The position numbers and the translations under genes were made by a program. A stretch of 7,524 nt of DNA from Bacteroidota bacterium (GTDB lineage: Bacteria > Bacteroidota > Kryptoniia > Kryptoniales > JAKASW01), in NCBI GenBank assembly GCA_021796055.1, contig JAJYOS010000301.1, forward strand, positions 1 to 7,524, given 5' to 3'. The notes below the pieces were generated by a model. That model had not been told where the DNA came from. It did no database searches and saw only the letters and a program-made list of their open reading frames with translations. Of the stretch, positions 1-6,561 are shown piece by piece. Every line of letters begins with the position of its first letter. Positions within the stretch are counted from its first letter, which is position 1.

Positions 1-709
1 GGTAAAGGTGATCGACGAGATGCTTCTGGTCGAAACGCCGACGGGACCGTCCTGGCACAGATATAATGACGACGGCTACGGCGAACACGAGGATGGTACA
101 CCTTTCGATGGGACCGGAGTAGGAAGAGCATGGCCGCTTCTTACGGGTGAGAGAGCACATTATGAGGCGGCTGGCGGGAAATTCGATGAAGCCGGCAGGT
201 TGATGAAGGCCATGGAATCTTTTGCCGGTGACGGGGGGCTGCTGCCCGAGCAGATCTGGGATTCGCCGGATATACCCGAAAAGGAGCTGTTCTTCGGCAG
301 GCCTTCCGGCTCAGCAATGCCGCTGGTTTGGGCTCACGCCGAATATATCAAGCTCGTGCGGTCGCTCGAAGAGAAAAAAGTGTTCGATACGCCTCCGCAG
401 ACCACTGCGAGATACATCCAGGCAAATCATCCGGCTGAGTTTGCATCATGGAGGTTCAATCACAAAATTAGGACTATGCAGAAGGGTCTAAAGCTGAGAA
501 TAGAAGTGCTGGCCCCGGCGACAATACACTGGTCCGCGGACGGATGGAAGAGTCCTAAAGACACAACCACGCACGATACAAGTCTCGAATTGCACAGCTG
601 CGACCTTGATGTTTCTAAATTGAAAAGCGGTGCCGAAATCCTGTTCACCTTCTACTGGAACAAATCAGCAAACTGGGAGGGGACGGACTTCTCGGTCATA
701 ATAGAATGA
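1..709 (+). CDS. Glucoamylase-type glycoside hydrolase (GH15), 3' part only
   Basis: The C-terminal part of a glucan 1,4-alpha-glucosidase of family GH15, which releases glucose from the ends of starch- or glycogen-like chains. The reading frame is open to the left edge (codons run from base 2), so the true start lies outside the window; the GTG at base 8 is probably internal. About 235 residues are visible. The motif GLLPEQIWD (bases 236-262) carries the glutamate (codon 248-250) expected to be the catalytic base, and RPSGSAMPLVWAHAEYIKL is the typical end of the alpha/alpha-barrel. The last ~100 residues (after TARYIQ) look like the beta-rich C-terminal domain often found in bacterial members. 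A signal peptide cannot be judged because the N-terminus is missing, so secretion is unknown. Only 13 bases separate it from gnd, so the two are probably co-transcribed. Family assignment is secure; exact substrate is inferred. Confidence 0.85.
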   Translation, partial: VKVIDEMLLVETPTGPSWHRYNDDGYGEHEDGTPFDGTGVGRAWPLLTGERAHYEAAGGKFDEAGRLMKAMESFAGDGGLLPEQIWDSPDIPEKELFFGRPSGSAMPLVWAHAEYIKLVRSLEEKKVFDTPPQTTARYIQANHPAEFASWRFNHKIRTMQKGLKLRIEVLAPATIHWSADGWKSPKDTTTHDTSLELHSCDLDVSKLKSGAEILFTFYWNKSANWEGTDFSVIIE

Positions 710-722
710 GGAGAATATCTTG

Positions 723-1631
723 ATGGAACTCGGAATTATTGGCCTTGGCAAAATGGGTGCCAACATGGCGGAACGCCTCCACAAGGGAGGTCATAGAATC
801 GTAGGTTTCGACAGGGACTCGCGGGCCGTGGAAGCTATCGTGACCCAGGGAAACGAGGGGGCTGCGTCTATCGTCGAGCTCGTCTCAAAACTGAAAACTC
901 CACGGGTCGTGTGGATTATGGTCCCGGCAGGTAAGCCTGTGGACGATACAATCGAGTCTCTCATCCCGGAGATGAAAAGAGGCGATGTGCTGATTGACGG
1001 CGGCAATTCCTATTACAAAGACTCGATGAGAAGGGCGCAGAGACTTGCCGGACTCGGAATCAACATGCTGGATGCGGGAGTGAGCGGCGGAATATGGGGA
1101 TTGAAGGAGGGATACAGCATCATGGTCGGCGGCGAAAAGAAAGCCGTCGACTCTGTGAAACCGCTCTTTGAGACTCTGGCTCCGGGCAAGGATAAAGGAT
1201 GGGGATACGTCGGACCGAGCGGTTCAGGGCATTTCGTGAAGATGGTTCACAACGGGATCGAGTACGGCCTGATGGAAGCTTACGCAGAAGGTTTCGAGCT
1301 GCTGCGGAAAAAGAGCGAGTTCAACCTGGACCTCCATAAGATTGCCGAGATATGGAGATTCGGAAGTGTGGTGAGGAGCTGGCTTCTTGACCTGACTGCA
1401 GATGCGCTGAAAGCCGACCAGCAACTGCAAGGGATAGAGCCATACGTTGCGGATTCCGGTGAAGGGCGCTGGACAGCACTCGAAGCGATCGAACTCGGGG
1501 TCTCACTCCCTGTAATAACGCAATCGCTTTATGAACGCTTCTCCAGCCAGGACACGGAAGAGTTCGGCGGGCGGCTTCTTGCGATGATGAGGCACGAATT
1601 CGGCGGCCACGCCGTTAAAGAGGGGAAATGA
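723..1631 (+). CDS. gnd: 6-phosphogluconate dehydrogenase, decarboxylating, short form
   Basis: Oxidatively decarboxylates 6-phosphogluconate to ribulose 5-phosphate, the last step of the oxidative pentose phosphate branch, in the cytoplasm. The 302-residue protein matches the short (about 300 residue) class rather than the ~470-residue class of E. coli. The Rossmann motif GLGKMGANMAERL lies at residues 7-19. Substrate and catalytic motifs are VSGG (120-123) and HFVKMVHNGIEYG (170-182), containing the catalytic lysine K173 and N177. The end of the second beta strand reads GFDRD, with D30 where NADP-dependent enzymes have asparagine followed by arginine; an acidic residue here usually favours NAD+. 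The ATG at 723 was chosen over the in-frame TTG at 720 because AGGAGA (709-714) lies eight bases upstream. The gene is one base from zwf, which supports the assignment. Whether the cofactor is NAD+ is an inference. Confidence 0.93.
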   Translation: MELGIIGLGKMGANMAERLHKGGHRIVGFDRDSRAVEAIVTQGNEGAASIVELVSKLKTPRVVWIMVPAGKPVDDTIESLIPEMKRGDVLIDGGNSYYKDSMRRAQRLAGLGINMLDAGVSGGIWGLKEGYSIMVGGEKKAVDSVKPLFETLAPGKDKGWGYVGPSGSGHFVKMVHNGIEYGLMEAYAEGFELLRKKSEFNLDLHKIAEIWRFGSVVRSWLLDLTADALKADQQLQGIEPYVADSGEGRWTALEAIELGVSLPVITQSLYERFSSQDTEEFGGRLLAMMRHEFGGHAVKEGK

Positions 1632-1632
1632 A

Positions 1633-3075
1633 ATGAACGGTAAGAGAATACCTCCGTATCTGCTGGTAATCGTGGGTGGAACCGGCGATCTTGCCAGAAG
1701 GAAGCTGATTCCGGCGATTTGCAGGCTCCGCGAGAAGCATTTGTCGGAGTTCTACCTGATCGCTTCAGGATCCGGCAAGAAGCATAATGATCAGACATAT
1801 CGGGATTTCATTGCGCGATCGCTCGAAGACGAAGGAGTTGACCTTCGTGAAATTGGGGATAACCTCGATTGGATGTATTATCAATCGGTCGGCGGTGGAT
1901 CAATCGAGGAATACAAAGTTCTCGCCGACCGCGTAATCCAACTGGAGAAAGAGCATAATTTACCAGGCAATCGCGTCTTCTATCTCGCGGTTCCCCCATC
2001 GGTCTTTCCAAACGCTATTAAAAACCTCGGGGAATCCGGTCTCAACAAGAGCAACGGAGAAATTAAGCTGGTAGTGGAGAAACCCTTCGGACAGGATCTG
2101 AAATCGGCGCAGGAGCTGAATGGACTCGTCCACGGATATTTTGACGAACGCCAGATCTATCGGATCGACCACTACCTCGGAAAGGAGACTGTCCAGAATC
2201 TACTTGCTTTCCGTTTCAGTAATGCCATGTTTGAGTCGTTGTGGAACAGGGACCGGATCGAACGCGTGGAAATAACGGTGGCCGAGACCGTCGGAGTGGA
2301 GCACAGGGCGGGTTACTACGATAAGGTCGGGGCCTTGCGCGACATGATACAGAATCATCTGACACAACTCCTTACGCTCGTTTCAATGGAAGTACCGACG
2401 GCACTCGAAGCGGACGACGTGAGACACGAAAAGGTCAAGGTCATCCGTGCGATTTCTCCGATTTCCTCTGAGGACGTAGTGTTTGGGCAATACACGAGTG
2501 GTGCCGTACAGGGAAAGGAAGCCGCCGCGTATGTCGAAGAAGAGGGCGTCGGGAAGGATTCCAGAACGGAGACGTTTGTTGCACTGAAGCTCAATATTTC
2601 CAACTGGCGATGGCAGGGAGTTCCCTTCATTCTCCGGACCGGAAAGCGTATGTTCAAGGGAATAACCGAGGTCGCAATCACGTTTCGCCGCCCCCCGGTC
2701 TCGATCTTCCGTCAGTTTTCGATAAATGATATTCAACCGAACAAACTTGTGATGACGCTGCAGCCGAACGAGGGATTCGATTTGTTCTTCAAGGTAAAGG
2801 AGCCTGGTGATTCTTACAGGCTCTCTACTCAGAAGCTGCATTTCCAGTACTCGGAGATCTTCGGTAGAATTCCTGATGCTTACGAGACACTTTTGCTGGA
2901 CGTACTGAGGGGAGATCAGACCCTGTTTGTGCGAGCTGACGAAGTCGAATCGTCGTGGGAACTCTACACACCGCTTCTTTCTCATGAGTTTGAAGTCCAC
3001 AAGTATGCATCCGGAACGTGGGGACCCACTGTTGCCGAGAGTCTTCTTGATGGGGACAAATGGTTTACGGTTTGA
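1633..3075 (+). CDS. zwf: Glucose-6-phosphate 1-dehydrogenase
   Basis: Oxidises glucose 6-phosphate to 6-phosphogluconolactone, the entry step of the oxidative pentose phosphate branch. At 480 residues it is of normal length. The dinucleotide-binding motif GGTGDLARRKL is at residues 15-25 and EKPFG at 149-153. The signature RIDHYLGKE spans 177-185 and includes D179 and H180. The catalytic histidine is H242 in QNHLTQLL, and RTGKRM is present further on. These correspond to D177, H178 and H240 of the Leuconostoc enzyme. The position after the second strand, where most NADP-binding relatives have arginine (GxGR or TARQ), reads SGSGKK (45-50), so the usual arginine contact to the NADP phosphate is replaced by glycine or lysine. 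The start ATG follows AGAGGGGA (1619-1626) and comes one base after gnd. The end overlaps pgl by 16 bases. Confidence 0.96.
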   Translation: MNGKRIPPYLLVIVGGTGDLARRKLIPAICRLREKHLSEFYLIASGSGKKHNDQTYRDFIARSLEDEGVDLREIGDNLDWMYYQSVGGGSIEEYKVLADRVIQLEKEHNLPGNRVFYLAVPPSVFPNAIKNLGESGLNKSNGEIKLVVEKPFGQDLKSAQELNGLVHGYFDERQIYRIDHYLGKETVQNLLAFRFSNAMFESLWNRDRIERVEITVAETVGVEHRAGYYDKVGALRDMIQNHLTQLLTLVSMEVPTALEADDVRHEKVKVIRAISPISSEDVVFGQYTSGAVQGKEAAAYVEEEGVGKDSRTETFVALKLNISNWRWQGVPFILRTGKRMFKGITEVAITFRRPPVSIFRQFSINDIQPNKLVMTLQPNEGFDLFFKVKEPGDSYRLSTQKLHFQYSEIFGRIPDAYETLLLDVLRGDQTLFVRADEVESSWELYTPLLSHEFEVHKYASGTWGPTVAESLLDGDKWFTV

Positions 3076-3794
3076 GTCGCGAAGTAAGAAGATTTGCAGA
3101 TTTAAACGAACTCAGCGCCTCCGCAGCGGAAGACATCAACCGTTTGATTTCGCGGGTTGTAAAATTGAAGGGCCGTTTCAGCCTGGCGCTCTCCGGCGGA
3201 AGCACGCCGCGTTTGCTCTATCGTATTCTCGGGACGACATATCAGGACATGATTCCATGGGATGCCGTGCATTTCTTCTGGGGCGACGAAAGGTATGTGC
3301 CGCATGAGGACAAGGACAGCAACTATAGAATGGCCAGGGAGGCGCTCCTTGATCTGCTGACGGTTCCGGCGGGCAACATTCATCCCATTCCGACAACTTA
3401 TCGCAAGCCGGAAGATGCGGCCGAATCATACGAGAAGGATTTGCGCGGATTCTTTGACGCGGACGGGGACACTTTTGACCTTGTCCTTCTGGGCATGGGA
3501 AAGGAAGGGCATACGGCATCGCTATTTCCCGAGTCGCCTGCGGTTGAGGAAACAGACAGGTGGACTGTGGCAGTTGAGGTCAATGACAAACCGTCAAAAC
3601 GAATTACGCTTACATATCCTGTCCTTAATCGGGCCGCTACGGTCTACTTTCTGATTTCCGGGCCGGAAAAAGCCGAAGCGATTGCAAAGGTCTTTGATAG
3701 TTCGACTTACGCACATTCTTGTCCGGCAAAAGGGGTGAACCCTCCAAATGGCAGTGTCGTCTGGTGGATAGATTCAAGCATTCCTGATTTCTGA
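3060..3794 (+). CDS. pgl: 6-phosphogluconolactonase (DevB/SOL family)
   Basis: Hydrolyses 6-phosphogluconolactone made by the zwf product to 6-phosphogluconate, the substrate of the gnd product. The 244-residue protein has all the family motifs: LSGGSTPR (44-51) for phosphate binding, WGDERYVP (74-81), and LLGMGKEGHTASLFP (143-157) with the catalytic histidine H151. The C-terminus PAKGVNPPNGSVVWWID is also typical. No signal peptide, so cytoplasmic. The ATG at 3060 lies within the end of zwf; GGGGA at 3052-3056 is only three bases before it, a tight spacing, so translation may depend on coupling to zwf. A TTG at 3072 overlapping the zwf stop is a weaker alternative without a ribosome site. 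This completes the branch, although the gene order is the reverse of the pathway for gnd. Confidence 0.95.
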   Translation: MVYGLSREVRRFADLNELSASAAEDINRLISRVVKLKGRFSLALSGGSTPRLLYRILGTTYQDMIPWDAVHFFWGDERYVPHEDKDSNYRMAREALLDLLTVPAGNIHPIPTTYRKPEDAAESYEKDLRGFFDADGDTFDLVLLGMGKEGHTASLFPESPAVEETDRWTVAVEVNDKPSKRITLTYPVLNRAATVYFLISGPEKAEAIAKVFDSSTYAHSCPAKGVNPPNGSVVWWIDSSIPDF

Positions 3795-3810
3795 AGCAGA
3801 CTCAAGATTA

Positions 3811-3861
3811 GAAGGATAGTCAAAACCGGTTCTGTACGCCTTGAAGGTTCGATCCTTTTTT
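3811..3861 (+). terminator. Possible weak rho-independent terminator after pgl
   Basis: AAGGAT (3812-3817) can pair with ATCCTT (3852-3857), with AACC (3824-3827) to GGTT (3846-3849) inside, and six T residues follow from 3856. An alternative small hairpin is AAGG (3844-3847) with CCTT (3854-3857). Neither is a strong GC stem and the U-tract is partly used in pairing, so this is only a candidate end for the gnd-zwf-pgl transcript. Confidence 0.28.
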
Positions 3862-3899
3862 AGGAAGACCAGATAACTCTTTCCCGTGTTCAATTATGC

Positions 3900-3916
3900 C
3901 CGGAAGCTGGTTCCGG
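3900..3916. repeat. Perfect inverted repeat CCGGAA-N5-TTCCGG
   Basis: Six-base perfect arms separated by GCTGG. It is not followed by a T-run, so it does not look like an intrinsic terminator. It lies about 54 bases upstream of the -35 box of the purC-like promoter. This position would fit an activator or regulator site, or simply an RNA hairpin at the end of the pgl transcript. The symmetry is seen directly; any function is speculation. Confidence 0.4.
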
Positions 3917-3969
3917 TCGCTCCCCCGCCGAAAATTTTATAACTTTCGCAAAATCAACAGGTTAGCTCC

Positions 3970-3998
3970 TTGACTTTTCCCCCTCTTTTTGTTATTAT
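3970..3998 (+). promoter_or_regulatory. Sigma70-type promoter for the purC-like operon
   Basis: The -35 box TTGACT (3970-3975) and the -10 box TATTAT (3993-3998) are separated by exactly 17 bases, and TG at 3990-3991 gives an extended -10. An A+T-rich stretch lies upstream. Transcription would be expected to start near 4005. This is the only strong promoter I could find in the window and it sits at the only sizeable intergenic gap. It also shows that the ATG at 4002 is not a sensible start codon, because it would lie at or before the start of the transcript. Confidence 0.75.
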
Positions 3999-4013
3999 TT
4001 TATGAATTTCAGC

Positions 4014-4018
4014 GGAGG
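4014..4018 (+). promoter_or_regulatory. Ribosome binding site deciding a TTG start
   Basis: GGAGG followed by four bases and the TTG at 4023. Together with the promoter it selects TTG 4023 over ATG 4002 as the start of the purC-like gene. The same GGAGG-N4-TTG geometry occurs before purS. Confidence 0.7.
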
Positions 4019-4022
4019 TTTA

Positions 4023-4745
4023 TTGGCAAAAAAAGAGAAAAGAGCGGCCCTTTTCAGGGGGAGTTCCAAGGTTCTATACGCACTCCCTCAAGATGACATT
4101 TTGTTAGCCGAATTCCGTCCAGACCTGGGCGTTGACGGGAAGAAGGTCTTCAGAATCAAGGACAGGCCACGAATTGCCGCAGAGTTGCAGGCGTTTATAT
4201 TTGCCTACCTGGAAACCTATCAAATTCCTACTCATTTTTTTAGCCAATCGGGCAGTGAACTTCTTGTGAAGCGGCTGAACATCATTCCCGTCGACGTAAC
4301 GGTCAGAAATCTTGTCTCTCAATCATTCGCACGTAGATTCAAACATTTCAAACCGAAGCAGCAGCTCGACTTTCCGATATTTGAATATTATTTGAAGGAT
4401 GAATCCGGCGGATTCTATGTGAACGATACGCACTTGTATGCTCTGCAACTCCTGACCCCCGATGAGTTTAAGACGATCAACCGCCTTGCAAGTAAGATTG
4501 ACGCAGTTATGAAGAGTTTTCTTGAGAGGCGCGGTTTTACACTTGTAGACTTAACGATGAAATTCGGAAAGTATAAAGGCGTAATAATGTTAGGGGATGA
4601 AATTTCTCCTGAAAATATAACTGCAATAGATAATGCCACGGGCGATGAGATCTCGATCTTGTCGGCACGTGATTCTCGCGAAGCAACGAAGACCTACCAG
4701 CTGATCTACGACCGTATCCTTCCCTCCGCGGGACGTAAGGCTTAG
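4023..4745 (+). CDS. purC: Divergent SAICAR synthase (PurC) family protein
   Basis: Belongs to the family of phosphoribosylaminoimidazole-succinocarboxamide synthase, which joins aspartate to CAIR in purine synthesis using ATP. From the TTG start it has 240 residues, the usual length (E. coli 237). It aligns along its length with E. coli PurC: LFRGSSKVLY (10-19), EFRPD (30-34), IPTHF, LVKRLNIIP, VRN (94-96), FEYYLKD, LVDLTMKFGKYKG (174-186) and LGDEISPE (190-197). R95, S101, D176 and D192 are kept. Several usual residues are not: the first lysine of the GKxK loop is S14, the usual asparagine pair is replaced by IAAELQ, the Asp-Pro after the LKDD-like segment is F131-Y132, LVDFKLEFG has T178 and K180 in place of lysine and glutamate, and SRLWD reads ITAID (199-203), losing the arginine. 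It may be a divergent working PurC or a paralogue with another role. First gene of its operon, with purS and purQ downstream. Confidence 0.75.
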   Translation: MAKKEKRAALFRGSSKVLYALPQDDILLAEFRPDLGVDGKKVFRIKDRPRIAAELQAFIFAYLETYQIPTHFFSQSGSELLVKRLNIIPVDVTVRNLVSQSFARRFKHFKPKQQLDFPIFEYYLKDESGGFYVNDTHLYALQLLTPDEFKTINRLASKIDAVMKSFLERRGFTLVDLTMKFGKYKGVIMLGDEISPENITAIDNATGDEISILSARDSREATKTYQLIYDRILPSAGRKA

Positions 4746-4753
4746 TTAGAAGT

Positions 4754-5419
4754 ATGTTGCCCAAGTTGGCTAACTATGGGTCCGACGTGTTAGCGGTCGT
4801 GCTGATTCTTTGTGTCCTGCTGGTTCTCCTCTCTTTTGTAATTCCTGTCTTTCCCGTCAGACTTCTTCTCGACTTGATTGCTCTATTTGCCGGTGCCTTT
4901 ACCATCTATTTCTTTCGCGATCCGGACCGGAAAGCGCAAATGTCCGGCGATGAATTCGTGATTTCGCCCGCAGATGGAAAGGTCATCTATGTCGGCGAAG
5001 TGGAGGAATCTGAGTTTCTCAAGAGTCGCGCGAAGATGGTAAGTATATTCATGTCGTTGACGGATGTTCACGTGAACAGGATACCGATCAACGGCACGGT
5101 CAGGTTTCTCAAATACATAAAGGGCGAGTACCTCGTTGCCTTCGAGGAAAAAGCAAGCGACCGGAACGAGAGAATGTTAATCGGAATTGAAAACAAGGGG
5201 CAGAGAGTGTTGTTTAAACAGATTGCGGGTTTCATTGCGCGCAGAATCGTATGCGAACTTTCCGAAGGGCAGAGTGTTACTGCCGGCGACAGGTTTGGAA
5301 TGATTAAGTTCGGTTCCCGCGTCGATGTTTTCCTTCCTTTGAATTGCAGTATCAAGGTTGCGAAAAACGATCGCACGCGGGGAGGAAGTACGGTACTGGG
5401 AGTATTGCAGAATGAGTAG
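4754..5419 (+). CDS. psd: Phosphatidylserine decarboxylase proenzyme, short type
   Basis: Decarboxylates phosphatidylserine to phosphatidylethanolamine at the inner membrane. The proenzyme cuts itself to form a pyruvoyl group. It has 221 residues, as in the short class without the long N-terminus of the E. coli enzyme. Two hydrophobic segments at about residues 12-30 and 35-52 anchor it, followed by FFRDPDR (53-59), SPADGK (71-76) and DVHVNRIP (104-111). IAGFIARRIV is conserved, and the cleavage motif is KFGSRVDVFLP with the scissile bond between G187 and S188. This would yield a beta chain of 187 residues and an alpha chain of 34. D74 and H106 are candidates for assisting self-cleavage. The ribosome site is weak (AGAAG, 4748-4752), and the gene starts eight bases after the purC-like stop, which suggests coupled translation. 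It overlaps pssA by eight bases, so the two steps of the pathway are tightly linked. Confidence 0.93.
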   Translation: MLPKLANYGSDVLAVVLILCVLLVLLSFVIPVFPVRLLLDLIALFAGAFTIYFFRDPDRKAQMSGDEFVISPADGKVIYVGEVEESEFLKSRAKMVSIFMSLTDVHVNRIPINGTVRFLKYIKGEYLVAFEEKASDRNERMLIGIENKGQRVLFKQIAGFIARRIVCELSEGQSVTAGDRFGMIKFGSRVDVFLPLNCSIKVAKNDRTRGGSTVLGVLQNE

Positions 5420-6197
5420 AAAAAGAAATCTCCATATCTCCCGCGCCGTTATACCCAGCTTCTTCACCATCCTGAACATGTTTTCCGGATTCATGTCGAT
5501 CCTGTCGTCCGCGAACAAGGATTACCTGTCTGCGGCGTGGCTGATTGTCCTTGCGGCAATCTTCGACAGCCTCGACGGGATGATGGCCCGTCTGACAAAA
5601 AGCTCGAGCGAATTCGGCGTCGAGCTCGATTCACTCTCGGACCTTGTCTCATTCGGTGTAGCGCCTTCGTTTATGGTTTACCAGCTTGGGCTGCGAAGCC
5701 TGGGACCCCTCGGTACACTGTCAAGCGCGATGATAATGGTCTTCGGCGGGCTGCGCCTGGCGAGATTCAACGTTCAGCTCGTCGGCTTCGACAAGTCTTT
5801 CTTCAAAGGGCTTCCGATACCGTCGAGCGCTATCACAATCAGTTCCTTCGTCCTTCTTTTCTATGACTCGTCGCTTGGAATGCTGAATCAGAATGCGGCC
5901 CCATTCCTCCCTGTCCTGGCAGTTGCGCTTTCGCTCCTGATGGTGAGCACGGTAAGGTACGATACGATACCGAAGCTGAGTAAAAAGGGCCTCCGCGCTC
6001 ATCCTCTGAAATTTCTCGTGTTTTTGGTCGGTTTGGTTATTGCCATTGTCACACTTGGGAAGGCGTTGTTTTGGTTATTCCTGCTGTATATTGTGGGCGG
6101 TTTGATACGCTGGGTTATTGAGCACATAAGGGCGATCGTTACTCCCCACAAACGCGAAGAAGAAGAGGACGTTGAACTAAGCAGCTTCGATATCTGA
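5412..6197 (+). CDS. pssA: CDP-diacylglycerol-serine O-phosphatidyltransferase (phosphatidylserine synthase)
   Basis: Transfers a phosphatidyl group from CDP-diacylglycerol to serine, giving the phosphatidylserine used by the psd product. The 261-residue integral membrane protein has the full CDP-alcohol phosphatidyltransferase motif DG-x2-AR-x8-G-x3-D-x3-D at D55, G56, A59, R60, G69, D73 and D77, which binds the metal and the CDP group. Hydrophobic helices cover most of the rest, and the C-terminus is a charged tail rich in glutamate (KREEEEDVE). The ATG at 5412 was chosen, although the frame stays open further upstream within psd: GGGAG (5398-5402) is nine bases before it and the resulting N-terminus SRKRNLHISRAVIPSFFTILN is the family norm. 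The eight-base overlap with psd supports a phosphatidylethanolamine pathway unit. An enzyme using another alcohol is possible but unlikely next to psd. Confidence 0.92.
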   Translation: MSRKRNLHISRAVIPSFFTILNMFSGFMSILSSANKDYLSAAWLIVLAAIFDSLDGMMARLTKSSSEFGVELDSLSDLVSFGVAPSFMVYQLGLRSLGPLGTLSSAMIMVFGGLRLARFNVQLVGFDKSFFKGLPIPSSAITISSFVLLFYDSSLGMLNQNAAPFLPVLAVALSLLMVSTVRYDTIPKLSKKGLRAHPLKFLVFLVGLVIAIVTLGKALFWLFLLYIVGGLIRWVIEHIRAIVTPHKREEEEDVELSSFDI

Positions 6198-6235
6198 ATC
6201 CGAAGCACCATTCCGTTGAGAAGCTCGTTTCTAAA

Positions 6236-6240
6236 GGAGG
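6236..6240 (+). promoter_or_regulatory. Ribosome binding site deciding the purS TTG start
   Basis: AAAGGAGGT (6233-6241) is a near-perfect anti-16S match placed four bases before the TTG at 6245. There is no suitable ATG or GTG nearby, and the family N-terminus begins right there, so the TTG is well supported. Confidence 0.75.
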
Positions 6241-6244
6241 TAAT

Positions 6245-6559
6245 TTGTTCAAGGCGATAATAAAGGTCACCCTAAAGGAAAAAATTCTTGATCCTCAGGG
6301 AAAGGCGATAGAGCACAGCCTGCACAATCTCGGCTTTCATAGTCTCGGCAGCGTCAGGACCGGGAAGAATATCGAGATAACGGTCGATGAAAGAGAGTTG
6401 GCGACCGCCGAGGAGTTGATCCGGTCGGCATGTACGAAGCTTCTGGCAAATCAGGTCACAGAAGACTACGAGTATCAGATTTTTGACGGCAACGGCTCGG
6501 CGCTGGCAAGTTTCAACAGCCGGCGTGGAGTCGAAAGCATTTCAGGACACGCGGGGTAA
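6245..6559 (+). CDS. purS: Phosphoribosylformylglycinamidine synthase subunit PurS
   Basis: Small structural subunit of formylglycinamidine ribonucleotide synthetase. It bridges the PurQ glutaminase and the PurL synthetase and helps pass ammonia between them. The N-terminus [20 protein letters not shown] (2-21) is the family hallmark, followed by [17 protein letters not shown] (29-45). The fold ends near residue 80 (YEYQIF). The protein is 104 residues long, about 20 more than the usual ~80-85, through a C-terminal tail rich in glycine and serine. It starts with TTG behind a very strong ribosome site. It lies 47 bases after pssA with no clear promoter between, and two bases before purQ. No purL is in the window; in this three-subunit type it should be the shorter PurL, encoded elsewhere or beyond the right edge. 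Confidence 0.92.
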   Translation: MFKAIIKVTLKEKILDPQGKAIEHSLHNLGFHSLGSVRTGKNIEITVDERELATAEELIRSACTKLLANQVTEDYEYQIFDGNGSALASFNSRRGVESISGHAG

Positions 6560-6561
6560 AG

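Larger units (their letters stand above)
3795..3969. other. Gene-free spacer between the two operons
   Basis: Non-coding region after pgl and before the purC-like promoter. It is richer in A+T than the genes, especially 3929-3960, which is immediately upstream of the -35 box and could act as an UP-like element. I see no small open reading frame with a ribosome site, no tRNA and no recognisable riboswitch. It contains the weak terminator candidate and the inverted repeat listed separately. Confidence 0.6.

Noticed and set aside
1810..1822. GCGATCGC octamer
   Set aside because: A single copy inside zwf, explained by codon content; no repeated pattern in the window.
2383..3000. Long open frame of 205 codons on the - strand within zwf
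   Set aside because: It lies fully opposite a well-conserved zwf, has no recognisable domain and no ribosome site. It is a shadow of the coding bias of zwf.
2927..3307. Open frame of 126 codons on the + strand across the zwf-pgl junction
   Set aside because: It overlaps two certain genes in another frame, and its translation is rich in arginine and shows no family motif.
3917..3950. Possible purine repressor box or purine riboswitch before the purC-like gene
   Set aside because: CCGAAAATTTT partly resembles a PurR box, but there is no paired second box. The leader expected from the promoter is only about 18 bases, too short for a riboswitch.
6172..6200. Possible promoter in the pssA-purS gap starting from TTGAAC
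   Set aside because: At 17 bases the -10 would be TGAATC, and the TATCTG nearby is only 13 bases away. Neither makes a credible promoter.
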